64,000 nucleotides of DNA from Lota lota (taxonomy: Eukaryota > Chordata > Actinopteri > Gadiformes > Lotidae). Where the stretch lies: NCBI GenBank assembly GCA_026745465.1, contig JACYXH010000363.1, positions 167,501 through 231,500 of the forward strand. The letters are read 5' to 3'. Positions within the stretch are counted from its first letter, which is position 1. Each line of letters starts with the position of its first letter. Of this stretch, positions 1 to 61,191 are shown in pieces. The notes under the pieces are model-generated. The model had not been told where the DNA came from. It saw only the letters and a program-made list of their open reading frames with translations, and made no database searches. The position numbers and the translations under genes were made by a program.

Positions 1-763
1 GGATGGATGGATGGATAGTCAGTGTTACAAGTTGGAGCAACAGCACATCTCCTCCTACATTATAGGATGGCTTACTGACAAAATAGATGCAGCCTGATTT
101 CCAGGGCTAAAGTTGTCATTACTCATCCATCTGCTTTCTCTCTTTCTCACTCTCTCAAACACACACACCCACGCACGTATGCACGCAAAAACACCCACAC
201 CCACACACAAACACACAAATTCTTTTTAGGCCCCCCCAAACACACACACACACACATACACACACAGGGACTTGTGTCAGCCTGCTGTGTGTCCCTCTTG
301 TCTTGTGTAAGGTAAATTATGGCCTTGGCAACAACATATAGCATTCCTGTTTTTACTGTGTGTGGGCTGTGTGAGTGTGTAGGTGTGAGTGTGTGAATGT
401 ATTCCGGGTTTCAAACACGATGGAAGGCTGAAGTTATATCAATGAAGTCTCCTGGTCAATGTGAGTGAGTATGTGAGTGAGCGAGCGAGTGAGCATGTTT
501 GCGAGTGAGTGAGTGAGTGAATGAGTGAGTGAGCAAGTGAGCTAGGGACCCAGTGAGTGAGATAGTGAGATAGTGATAGAACGAGTTGTGTGGCTGGCAC
601 TCTGGTACCACACTAGGCATGTACTGTCTCTCATGTTAACATGTGCTAGACTTACTCAGAAAGCATTCTGGTGCTGTGTTATCTCTCTCTGTACTCTGTC
701 GCTCTTTGTCTCTCTCTCTACCTCTCCCTCTCATACTCTCTCTCACTTTCTTCCTGGCTTCAA

Positions 764-767
<4 letters not shown>

Positions 768-818
<51 letters not shown>
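768..818. repeat. (CT)n before cacna1d domain I pore exon
   Basis: About 50 bp of CT ending 31 bp before the acceptor at 849. Confidence 0.95.
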
Positions 819-822
<4 letters not shown>

Positions 823-849
823 TCCAAGCCTCCTCACCCCTCCCTTTAG

Positions 850-39330
<38,481 letters not shown>

Positions 39331-39865
39331 CGGCCTCCCCCAGAGACTATTTATTCCACTCTTTATTTATTGATTATTTATTTGTAATGGTTTGTTTTTT
39401 TGAGGTTTTTTATATATATGGAATCTTACCTATGAATGAAGCGCTGATGAACTGAACCGCGGAGAAACGGACAAGCTCACAAAAAGTGCCTTGCCTCCTT
39501 CCCCTCTCCCTCCACCCTCCACCCTCCCCCCTAGCGACACCCTTTTCCAAGTGGAGGAGGAAAACGTTTTTCTCAGCAGCACAGAGGGAGATGGAGAGAG
39601 GGGTTTATGGATGGATCGAGGGATGAAAGGGGAAGAAACGGAGGGAAGGAAAATATGTTCTCTGAAAACGTACTACATTCCTGCTCGCCACTTGAAAGCA
39701 CCGCGGAAGAATGATTATTAGCTTTGTAGTGTTTCATTGATTAAATCAACTTTATAAACCAGATCTTCTAATTGGTTCAAAATCATTTCCCAAATTCCAT
39801 TCCCCTGAAGGCTCAGACCTAAAATGTAAGCCATATGTCAAGGAAACTACCATAATCAAACCTTA

Positions 39866-39910
<45 letters not shown>

Positions 39911-41600
39911 CTCTGCATTCAACACATAAAACAATAAACTCAGTACTCCATACTGTCCATTGGTTTGACAAAATGTATACTTCAATTAATCATGCATTCT
40001 TTTTTTTGGATTAATGACCTAAACTTAAATAAATAACTGCAGGCAATCCTAACTCAAAATGTTCTGCTGAATGCCAACGCTCTTGCTTTAGTCAGAACAC
40101 GCAATGACCCTGCCAAATCTCCATCAGAAATTGTATTTGAACAATACTGCCACACTTCTAGATGAAGGTTTAACCATAGGGTAAACATTGATGGATTATG
40201 AGATGTGCACTGTAAACATGCTGCCAGTTTGGTTTTATGAATGCATTGAATTGTTGAAAAAAGAGCATTGAACCCATCTGAGAGTAGCCTTATTAGGGCC
40301 CAGGTCAGAAATATGTCTAGTTCACAGCACTAACATGTGGGCAAAACATTATTGATGTCCTTTTAATAATAAACTGCACATTTATTTATACTTAAACTTA
40401 ACAGCTATGACTGGTGAACAGCTAAGTTCATGATGATTAATATGTCTGTAGTTGACAATTTGATTTTATACATTTCCCAGTATGATTAACGTGTTGACTG
40501 CAGTTCAACATGCAAATATGTTTTACAAGAAAGCCATGTGACAATTTAACAGGGAACTATACATACTTGTACACATATTTTTAATGTTGAAGCGGTAAAA
40601 AGGAGAAAGCACAAACAGTTCCCGTCCAATAGATACACACTTAGTAGACCCACTGTAATGGAAGATGTATTTTTGTTGAGAAACGACTCAATACATACTT
40701 GCTACTTTACTGTACCAGTTCTGGTAAAACACTGCCAGCTAAAAGTTCTCTTCAGAATAACAATGTTTATACGACTGGGATAACACAGCAGTAATGACTG
40801 CGTACTGACTGTGTTTGAGTCAGGTACAAAGTTCTTTTGTCAAGGCAACCAGATTCTATGGAATCAAAGGGCTCCTTTGATATGTGTCATCAATTGAGGG
40901 TGTTCCACAGATGCGGAAAAGGGTAACCGTTGAACTTGGGTAGTTAAACAGTACAATAGTATCTGCCAGCTGTGGCTGCTCATTGAGTAATGATTGAATT
41001 GTCTGCAACTCTTTACAAGACAGGAGGTGTTGCTTGGATTGAATCAGATCAAATGGAAAGACTTTTGAAATATGATATTGTCAATATATTGACATTGAAA
41101 CTAATATTGTACTGTTGGTCTTCCAACTGTTTAATTGGTCAACGATACTAACTCTCTAATATTTGTAATATGTAAACGGCCACTGTACTACTTCCAGAGG
41201 TGTTAATACCAGTGGAAGTAGGCCTATTACAATTAAGTACAATAACAAGCAAAATAGTGAGGACCACATGAGTCTTATTCTCTTATGGCTTTCTTTCCTA
41301 CTTTTTATCAAAACAGACAAACACATCAGGAAGCTGTCTTTTTCTTGGACTGATTTATTGTTTCAAATGATTGTTGAAAATGTTGCTGAACATGTATAAA
41401 ATCTGTAAAGAATGTATACAACTTTACACTTTTATTCTAAAAACGATGAAATCAAGGACATACATGTAGCTTAGTACCTTTTGTAAAAATGTACAACTAC
41501 ACAATAAGACTATTTTCTACATTCATTATTTTGAAATGTAGTGACTTTTTTTGTAAAGATCAACTCTTAATAAACTCACTAAGAGTGTGAGGTCATTGGA
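39331..41600 (+). other. cacna1d: cacna1d 3' UTR and AT-rich tail
   Basis: AT-rich, with no coding potential recognised. A CA tract lies at 39867-39906. AATAAA hexamers occur at 40368-40373 and at 41569-41574; the latter is followed by GTGTGAGGTC, a fair downstream element. True poly(A) site unknown. Confidence 0.55.
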
Positions 41601-42570
41601 TGGCTTCTGATTCTCAATTACAGTTATTAAAAAATAGCATTCATTTCTCAATACAAGAAAATACTTTTAAACATAATCCCATTTGAATTCCTTAAAAGAT
41701 TCTTCACTTATTCAGATTAGTGCAAACATTTATTTAACATTTAAATCAAGCAGCACTGATAATATACTGGCCATAACACTGGTTATGGGCATATATAACA
41801 TCATAAGATAACATTTATTTTAAGCAATAGACATTAGAAAAGTGTTGCATAATTTAACATGCTTGGCTATATATATAGAAATACATCTTCCTATGATCAT
41901 TTTAAATTAAAAGCATTTCACTATTGGCTTTAATTCTACACCGGTAGCATATAAAAAAATGTACCAGGTGCAAATTGGCTTTATCTCCTTACAATCACAT
42001 CAATGCAGACATTGTTTGACACCATTCATAATGTCATAATCTGAAGTATAAAATGTCTCATTTGTAATACATAATTGTAATGTAAAAGGGTAAATATTAA
42101 TAAGACTGCGACACATCTGAATTTTCTGGTCTGTGGTTCCACATTATCAGTCATATCATGAAAGTCAAAAGCAACACTCCTCACTCACTGTTAACCCTTT
42201 GGCACCTTTGAGTTCCATTAGAATGATTAGTCTTTGAATTATGGAACCGCTTATGGCCTAAGTGGAAACCAGGCCGAATTACGTTTATGAGCGTCCTTAA
42301 AATGTTGGTTGTAGTCATAACAAAAAAAGAAAAAGGAGTCATGACATATAATGTGTTCCTTGGTCGTGTTCGGTGAAAGAACTGATACGTTTGTTGACGA
42401 TTATATGGCATGGAATCAGAGGGCTGAGCCTAGATAAAAGCCCCAGTACACTTAAAAGGAAAAGGAAATTGAAATTTGACAAGAGTCATAGTCCAATACA
42501 ATTATACTCCATATAACCATCTCCACTCATGACTACAACATTACTCCACTCTGTGATCTCATCCTACCCA

Positions 42571-47756
<5,186 letters not shown>

Positions 47757-48864
47757 CCTCACTCTGCAAGGCCAGTCTTCATTCACTGGTCACAGCTTAG
47801 TAGCGTTGAAGAGAGAACATAAACAAAAAATAAGTATGTGTTTGGAAAAAACGCCACACAGATGCAGGGGAGATTCTACGATTTTAGCTTTAGGGGGGCT
47901 TAGCCCCAAAAAAGGATTGACATTTTATTACATCTGCAATGGTTTATTATGTAGTCTACTTGCTACGGGAAAGGAGGCCATTCAGGATGTGGATGACTTG
48001 ATAGGCCAATATCTGACACATCCATGGGTTATATATGTTGTAGGATAATTTGCCGATTGGTCCTTCAGCTCCTTCCAGAAACTGTTTTCATTCAAACTAT
48101 CAGCCCTAACAGTTTGGATGAAGCCTTAATAAAAGTGGTTACCTCTTAAAAAAAAAAGACTTCCTCCAAATAAAACTGAAATTCAGTCATTGTGTAAAAG
48201 CCTAAAAAATGAATTTTGTCTATTATATTAGACAAAATTAAACGGTTACATATGCAATGATGCATATGTCACCTTTGTTTCTAGTCAAACCTAACCTTGT
48301 GCCAAAAAATACAATAGGCAGCTTTAAATCATGGTGTAGTAGCATTTTTCACACGTTTATTTTTATTTCACAATAACAAGTGTAGGCTATTCGTTTTAAA
48401 TAAACGTATAGCAGTAAATAAACATGTGTGATGGCTGCCTATCATCATCATCGAGGTTAGAGCAGTGCTATTTAGGTCAAGATCCATACGTTGCAAACAG
48501 AAATCCTATATTTGTTTGTGTTACACCAGAGTAGGGTCAACCTTGCGAGATGGACGATAAGGTAGTGGTTGGCAGTTGTTCATTTTTGTTCAAATGTAAT
48601 TCTATGCAACCAAAGCATCAAACTAAAGCAATTACTGCTAAGAAATCAATGTAAACATTACATGTTACCTATTCGTGTCCCGTTGAACCTCACAAACGCG
48701 TATTGCGATATTGCAACATATTTATGTAGAATGTCGTGAAAAACGTACACGTCTTTAGTCTTACAAGTGAGGAACGGCCTTTGCAATAATACAATCGCTG
48801 AATAAAAACGTTTCCTGGATACCACAAATCCATTCTATTATTACAACATTTGAGCGATACTTAC

Positions 48865-48950
48865 TTTTACTACCAGAATCGAAGAGGAGTTCATTGACTA
48901 TGGGCGGAGTTTTCGGAGTGTTGCGGACTGTCATACTATTTAAGGTAACG
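48865..48950 (-). other. chdh: Probable chdh 5' UTR exon
   Basis: On the minus strand a strong donor GTAAGT follows GGTAGTAAAA at 48865, and the first coding exon has an acceptor just before its ATG. A non-coding first exon here would place the chdh start about 230 bp from the il17rb ATG. The 5' limit is a guess. Confidence 0.5.
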
Positions 48951-49180
48951 GGTCACTTGTACGAGACATTAGGACAACATGCATTATTCATTTCAAAGCA
49001 TGTATACATCTAGTGGCTTATGTTAGTATTTTTTTATTTATTCTTGAGTTACCTCAAAAACTGCGTTAAACCCGACGTTTTCTGAATCTGACCTAGCTAT
49101 TGTCACTTGCAGATGGCTCTATTGATATATTTGAACTCACAATAGGCCTATAGGCTTAATTTTTTTATATATTTATTGCA
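48900..49180. promoter_or_regulatory. Divergent chdh / il17rb promoter interval
   Basis: Short AT-rich interval between the inferred chdh first exon and the il17rb ATG. It contains TACTATTTAAGG near 48933. No CpG cluster is obvious. Confidence 0.4.
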
Positions 49181-50464
49181 ATGTGGATTTTTACCTTGAT
49201 ATCATTTTCCTGTGGTTTCATTGCCCAAGTGATGTCCCATGATATTGTAAGTTTATTTTGTATTATTATGGCTATGATTGTTTGTATTATTCGTAGTAGC
49301 CTATTAGATGCCTATTTATATTAGTCTATAGTTATTCCTATTGTTGTTTTATTGTTGTAATATTGATGTAGCACTTTTTCTCTGATTTGATCTTTTCACA
49401 GAAAGTCAACTGTCATTCATACAGTAGGTTTCCTTTAAAATATTGTTATTTATGGCCAGGATTAGCAGTAATGTTCCTACCTTTAGTACATATGACTACA
49501 GTAGGACACATAGCTCTGTGTTCATTATTTTAAATACTGGCTTTAGTAATGTAGTCTCTGAACTCAAGAAATTGAATATCCACTGTTGAAAATGTAACTG
49601 AAAATGTAGTAGGGCCTACATTGAAAAGTTGAAGGCCTACACTTTAAAAGCAATAAATGACACCTTTCTTTCTAAAGGTTATTCTAAATGAAAATAGTGA
49701 AATAATAACAGAGCATATGTGTAATCATGCAATAACAATGGAAATGGTGTCCATGCACTGTAGACCAATTTCCAACTTCTTCGGCAAACGCCTCCGCCAG
49801 CTTGCTGAGGAACCTCAGTGTGGAGGTAGAGAAGCTCAACGGAGGCTTTGAGCTCCACATAAGATGGGCCGTCAATGTGGATGGTAAGCGATTCCCATTG
49901 AGCCATTCATAGGTTTCTCCTGATTGTAAGGGACGTCGATTGACTAACACCACCAATGCAATATTTTGTTTCTGTTTCTTTTAAAGTAAGCAATAAGCAG
50001 CTGACGGGCACTCGGATCGAGGTGGACTGGAGTATCTTCCTCTGTGAATACACCCCATCGTTTGCCAACGCGAACCTCACTGGCTTAACACTGGTAGGTC
50101 TAGCACAGGCAACATGTGTTCACATTATACCAGTACATGCTAAACATTATTAAACATACATTTAATAAAAGCCCAGGGTTGATTGAGTCATGGGTGGGAG
50201 GGTTATATTCCGTCTACACAGCGAACATATCTCACGATGAAGGTTTAACTGCATGCTCAGCTATACAACAGCAATAACAATCCTTCTTATGTTTTTGTTC
50301 CTCTTATATATTCTGCTTATGATTGCGTTCTTTGTACAACAGCTGTGGTTTGAATTTAACGTATTCGCAAGACCTGGCCTCAATGTCGTGAATGCAGCCA
50401 ATCTACCTCTTCCCCCGGTCGCCAATGGTCCCCCCTACAAGACTGTTGTCGCCGAAGTGGATGA

Positions 50465-50517
<53 letters not shown>

Positions 50518-50647
50518 CGCGTGAGTGTGTGTGTTTCTTTTTGTGTTGATGTATGTTTATGTCTGTAGTTTGGTTGTGTGTTTGTGTGTGTGTGTGTGTG
50601 TGTGTTTGTTTATGTATGTTCATGTCTGTGAAGTGTGTGTGTGTATG

Positions 50648-50686
<39 letters not shown>

Positions 50687-51403
50687 CCTTGCATTGCCAT
50701 GCCTTGGCTTTATTATGAATATTTTGCAGGCTATAATATTTGGTTATACTAGGTGCCAATAGAGCTGGGTAGTTACAGCTCTTGCCACATTTCCAAAAAA
50801 GGTTATTCTATGGACAAATGTTCTTCTATTCAGGCAGCTAGACATTCAAACAAATCAAGGTATGCTTCGGCACGATTACAAAAAAATGGTTATTTGAAAT
50901 GAAGTCCAAGAAATAAAGAGCAATGCCTGTTTAAAATAAGACTAAAGGAACTACAGCATATTCATCACTAGACTGTAGCTGGTAAACACCAGTTACCAGT
51001 TATCAGCACTGATGGAATTAAAGCTGAATCATGCTGGATTGTTCAAGCCCTATAGGCAACCAAATAGTCAAACTCAGTTTAATAAAAATACTAGAGTTAG
51101 CACCATTCTTTTTTACCGACAACGGTGCGGGGGGAAGAGGGCATCAACAGGAAAGCTACCAGGTCATAAAAGATGACTGAATTTGTTGGTTTGGGTAAAT
51201 GTAAATCTTTTAGCAATAAATCTGGGACCACCAGTGAAAGGAAGGGGCATGACAACCCAGCTCTATATAGTTGGGCTGTTTATTGGAGCTACTTTTCAAC
51301 TCTCACAGTGTTATTTATGCTAGGTATCATAAGTATGTTGGAGTCATGTATTTATAGAAACAAATGCAAATGTTTACACCCAGAATTTACATGCTTTTCA
51401 TGT

Positions 51404-51442
<39 letters not shown>

Positions 51443-53552
51443 AGATGAACCCTACGATGAATATGAATGTGAGTGTGTGCTTGTGTACCTAACATTGAAA
51501 CACGGCAATGGAATAATGCAAATCAATTAAAAAAATATGTTTTATCAGATTGTTGTTATAAACACATAATATTAATGGGAATAGTTTATGATCAAGCATT
51601 ATGTATGATCATCTGTTCTGATAATATTATGCAGAATGACGTGGCAACATTTTGTTTCCTTTTTTTAGTTGTACCTGTAACAGAACCTATAGGTAAGTAA
51701 ATAACAGTGGCTGCTCCTGAGCTGGCCACTTGGTCGTGCAAGAGAGCGGCTTTGGGCATTTTGGGGGCATTTAAGCGATTGAAGTGATGGAGATCACGCT
51801 GTTTGACAACTGCCACAGCGTTGAGTGCTGCTGTGACAGGCAGTTAATCACAACTCAGGTAGCATCGCAGTGGGGATTCGCTTCAATGGCGTCTACAAAA
51901 AACCATTGAAAATTTTAAACAATTGCTGGCCATGCGATATTTCTTAGCCCACCTAGCCCACTTCCTTGTGTATAGGGGCAGTAGCCTATGGGCTTGAACA
52001 ACAACCACTATATTTTGTATGATAAAATCACCCACACACAAAACACTTTCAACACTTTTGAAAATATCAGTATATTTTTTATACATATAAATGGAAAGCC
52101 AATCAGAGCCAGATTAAATATACTGTATATACATTTATTGGTGTTAATGTACATGGTCTTTCCTTTTGTTTTTATTATAACGGTTCAAAGGACATTTCAT
52201 ATGCAGGTATAGTATATGTTTATTTTGTGTGAATGTATACTATACACTGAATACTCTACATCGTTCTAGGCTCTACACAGAAGCCCAGAGGAGCAGAAGG
52301 TCTGAGCGGACATAAAGATGAGTACGAGTACACCAGCATTCTAGTGGCTCTCTTTGGAGCGGTGCTGGCTGGCTCGATCGTCCTCGGTTTATGTCTGATC
52401 CTTTGTAAGTAGTTGTAAACCTATGTTCCTTCAGGAAAACAATCCAATTCACTACATTTGTAGAAACATGCTGATTTTCACAAATTGAAATATTTAAATA
52501 ATTGAAGTAAAAAAAAATACATATTTTTTATTTTCCACAGTTAAAGCCTACATCTTGGCGTCTGGGGATTTCAGCATTCTTCCTTTATCCAGCAAGCCCC
52601 CTGTCTCCGTGCTGCTGGTGTACCCTGCTGAGTGCCCAGCCTTCCAGAAGACGGTGGTGGCTCTGGCTGAGTTCCTCCATGAGCACGGAGGCTGCAGCGT
52701 GGCCGTGGACCTCTGGCAGCAGGGACAGATAGCCGAGCTGGGCCCCATGCGCTGGGTGGCCGGCCAGGCCAAGGCTGCTGACAGAGTCCTCGTTGTCTGC
52801 CCGCAGGTACAATCTGTTTAGTTAATATGCACATTCAAAACTTTATTCACACAAGTACAAATCTACAGGGAATTTATCTTGGTGCAGGTGGAGAGGTTTA
52901 GGGATGAAAATATTAATATAATAATAATTTACAATTTATCCAGCAATGGTCAGAATTTGAACTATTTTATTGAATCTGGTGTTTGTTTAGGCTACACCTG
53001 AATGTGAATGGAATAATTATCTAACTAGGAAGTTAAGTTAAGACACAGACCCTGCAGGGAAAACATGGTAACGTCAACAATATATTTGACATCATATCTG
53101 TATAATGTATGATATATATTATATTTCTAAATGTTTCATTGCAGACCACCAGCTGCCGTTCCAACCACAGCTTTTGTGGACCCTCAATACCGGCCTCTGC
53201 CAATGACCTTTACCCACTGGTTCTCAACATGGTGGCCAGCCATGCCAAGAACCCCAGTGAGCTGGCTATGTTCTGGGCAGTGCAGCTAGGCAAGTCCCAG
53301 GATGACAGCCCTAGAAGCCTCCCAAGGGAACTTACAGCCTGTAAGATTTTTTCTCTAACAAAGGACCTCAACAAGCTGTGTAGGAGCCTCCATAACAAGA
53401 AACAGGACTCCTTGATTAAAAGAAGGCCACGTATATTCTACAACAAAAAGAGCACGATGAAGTTGCAAGATGCCATAGGGCGGCTGGCAGAGCACCAGTC
53501 TAGCATAACCGCAGAGCAAGAGCACTTTAATTCTGTAGTCATCACTGTATAA
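49181..53552 (+). CDS. il17rb: Interleukin-17 receptor B-like
   Basis: Single-pass cytokine receptor. Exons: 49181-49246, 49402-49423, 49764-49883, 49987-50093, 50343-50466, 51445-51468, 51669-51692, 52270-52404, 52541-52806, 53145-53552. Total 1,296 nt, 431 residues (human 502). Seen: signal peptide MWIFTLISFSCGFIAQV; one ectodomain module (LLRNLSVEVEKL, LHIRWAVNVD, CEYTPSFANANLTGLTL, LWFEFNVFARPG); two 24-nt exons; TM segment ILVALFGAVLAGSIVLGLCL; cytoplasmic SEFIR domain (VSVLLVYPAECPAFQKTVVA, VDLWQQGQIAELGPMRWVAG, ADRVLVVCPQ, LNMVASHAKNPSELAMFWAV). SEFIR recruits Act1 in IL-17 signalling. The second fibronectin-like domain of mammals is not seen. Assignment rests on SEFIR plus synteny; the first four small exons are less certain than the last three. 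Confidence 0.82.
50466..50690. repeat. GT-rich block after il17rb exon 5
   Basis: The donor gtgtgt of exon 50343-50466 is itself the first unit of a GT array of about 50 bp; more GT tracts follow to 50690. Confidence 0.95.
51405..51439. repeat. C35 homopolymer at an il17rb acceptor
   Basis: 35 uninterrupted C, then AATAG and the 24-nt exon at 51445. It acts as the pyrimidine tract of that exon if the exon is real. Confidence 0.95.
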
Positions 53553-54145
53553 TATTGTTACTGTACTGTTACATTTTATTTGTACCTTGTAGGTTTTTGT
53601 AGGTATAAAACAATAAATGAAGTGATCCGAATCCATAGATAGATATGAACTATTCTTGGTAGTTATATAATTGCTAAATATTCAAGGTTCTGCTGTTACT
53701 CATGTTATAATGTTTTTATATAAATAATAATCCGCTAAATCTATGTTGAAAACATTATCTCCTACATTTTAAATAAATACAAAAAAATGTAATGCCATAA
53801 CTTGTTGGTTTCTACAAATTTGTGTGTTTACATTACATTTTCTTTATTAATCCATAATTAAATAAAGTAAATAGAAATTGTTAAAAAACAACAAAATAAA
53901 AAAAATAAGTGTATATCTTTGAACTAAATAAAGATATGTTTGATAGTTGGATGTCTGTGTATTGAATTGTTTCCCTTGCTTTATAACATCAAGTAGAAGT
54001 AGATATTGTACACGAATACACGAGGCAATTGATACTTTTTTTTTTAATGTTTGTTATTGTATTTATGATATTGTACAGCACCTACGACCACTGCTGCATA
54101 GTGCAGGCAGCTATTCTCAAACACTCGAACAACTTTCTACACACT
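53553..54145 (+). other. il17rb 3' UTR and spacer to actr8
   Basis: AT-rich. AATAAA at 53612-53617, 60 bp after the stop, is the first good poly(A) signal; further AATAAA hexamers occur near 53773, 53862 and 53927. Nothing else recognised. Confidence 0.6.
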
Positions 54146-54195
54146 GACCAATAGAGGATCATAATTCGCATCACGTGACTATACACGGAAGTTGT
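54146..54195 (+). promoter_or_regulatory. actr8: actr8 promoter motifs
   Basis: Within 170 bp of the actr8 ATG: a CCAAT box (GACCAATAG, about 54147), an E-box CACGTG (54172-54177) and an ETS-like CGGAAGT (about 54186). No TATA box at the expected place. Typical of a housekeeping promoter; function inferred. Confidence 0.5.
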
Positions 54196-54311
54196 GTGCA
54201 GTGCATGAATTACCTACTACAGCTCAGGCTTGTTTAATTTCAAAGGATGCTTAAGATGTGTCAATCCTTTGGTCTAACGCGTTATCATTAAATAATCAAC
54301 GTGCTGACACG

Positions 54312-59684
<5,373 letters not shown>

Positions 59685-59956
59685 ACACGGCTGAATGACA
59701 ATGGTTGGACATTGTTGTCTCTTTATTTGGAACATATGAATGGAATTGTTTGTTTTTTTACATTAGGAACAGAACCCCACGACAAAACCAATTGAATACA
59801 ACATTCTTTTGCAAAAACAGGTTTTGAAAGAAAATTGTCAAATTGTTGACATTTCTCTGCTCTGTAAATAACACTGTCATTGTCTAGCAATTTGGTAAGT
59901 CTTAATTTGATTACATGACCGGAGCTTAGCAAAGAAACATTCTGACATTGTAAATC

Positions 59957-59962
59957 TTTATT
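59957..59962 (-). terminator. selenok: Candidate selenok poly(A) signal
   Basis: AATAAA on the minus strand (TTTATT on +), downstream of the SECIS. A closer AATAAA near 60294-60300 would cut the transcript before the SECIS and so is less likely to be the main site. Confidence 0.5.
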
Positions 59963-60081
59963 CAAATCGGAGGGATATAAAACAACTCATAATTTCATCA
60001 ACGCATATTTCAAATTTTGAAATTAATATCCGGGTCAGTAAGTGGTAGGGTGAGAAGCAGAAAGGGGTGAGAAGCAGAAAG

Positions 60082-60087
60082 AATAAA
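60082..60087 (+). terminator. actr8: Candidate actr8 poly(A) signal
   Basis: First AATAAA after the actr8 stop (398 bp downstream). It sits opposite the selenok 3' UTR, close to its SECIS. Confidence 0.5.
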
Positions 60088-60107
60088 GGAAAGCAAAGCG
60101 GCAGTCG

Positions 60108-60172
60108 GTTGCCACATCAGCCAGCCTGGCCCCTAACATTTAGGAATTCCCAGGATGGCATCAAAAATCTGC
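60108..60172 (-). promoter_or_regulatory. selenok: SECIS-like element in selenok 3' UTR
   Basis: Minus strand: TGA at 60163-60161, a stem GCCATCCTGG pairing with CCAGGCTGGC (9 of 10), an AA twelve bases after the TGA at the expected apical position, a small inner hairpin (CCTAA...TTAGG), then TGAT at 60119-60116. This is the SECIS layout (TGA / AA / GA quartet with an extra apical helix, form II). The base before the TGA is T rather than the usual A. About 375 bases after the stop. Confidence 0.75.
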
Positions 60173-60537
60173 CAATGGCAGAGGCAGCCAAGGACCATGG
60201 GTGCGGACATGTTAACATGCCACACGCCCATCGCCTACACTGGATGTGTAGGCGTTTACCTACAAGGAGAAATTAGACATGTCAGTGCAAACCATTTATT
60301 ATTATTATAAGAAAAACGATAAGCCCTTGAGGATATTTTGATTATTTTTTTCATTCAAACCCAATCATCGAAATATTACGTTATGTCTAGGTATTTAATG
60401 ATGGCAGTGTAGAATGACAGTTCTCTTATTTAGATCACATTTAAATCCATCCTTTTTATTTATATTATCTATCTGGAAAAGTTGGAACAATATGGCCCAA
60501 AAATGCCCCCTTTAGAGTTGCATTTAAATATTAGTTC

Positions 60538-61159
60538 TCACCTTCCTCATCCTCCTCCTCCCATTGGTGGAGCACTGGGGCCTGCCCCGTGGTTTATCCT
60601 GCCCATGCGCCGCCTGCCACCAGGGGGCCCTGGAGGACTACGAGAGCAAGGCAGAAAGCAGTGGAAGTGGTCAGATAATTGGTGAAATTGTTTAGTGAGG
60701 TTCAATTCAAACTTTTTTTTGAAATAAGACCAAAAAACATGTCAAGACAGTAACAATGGATGAGTTCAGACTTATGATTGAAAAGTGTGAGTGGAGAAAC
60801 ATTTGAACCCAGTACTTACTCTCTGCCATCAGAGAACCGTGACGATCCAGCGACCATTTTATCCTTTGTAAGATCTGACTGAACTATTGTCTGGAAGCTG
60901 AACACAAGGGTGATTTGATCAAACGTACAGAAAAACTATTTAAACGTGGGTGTGTATGAAATTACAATGAAGACAAGATAATGTTCCCTTCAGCAAATCA
61001 TACCATTAATTGTTTTTTATTAACACAAAATGACAACATACACCTGTGTTAACACGATAGGCTGCCCTTTTCATCAAAACGAGGATAAAGTAGCTATTGG
61101 TCATATTAAACTAAGACAATATTGCCAAAATATTTATTAAATAAAAATCAAGAAATCAA

Positions 61160-61191
<32 letters not shown>

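Noticed and set aside
1..849. Earlier cacna1d exons in the first 850 bases
   Set aside because: Only GT/CA, GAGT and CT repeats; no IS1-IS5 or IS4-S5 sequence seen.
47757..47786. Upstream in-frame ATG for chdh ([10 protein letters not shown])
   Set aside because: A good acceptor lies between it and the MLHLALL start; the downstream start gives a better mitochondrial presequence. Not excluded outright.
51777..51858. Cys-rich frame MEITLFDNCHSVECCCDRQL followed by CAG|GTAGCA, a possible il17rb domain-2 exon
   Set aside because: Its end phase (0) does not fit the next exon at 52270, which needs one carried base; the upstream acceptor is poor and the sequence does not match IL17R domain 2.
60547..60549. 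TGA as the selenok stop codon
   Set aside because: The conserved GGUGR end and a SECIS show it is a Sec codon; the stop is three codons later.
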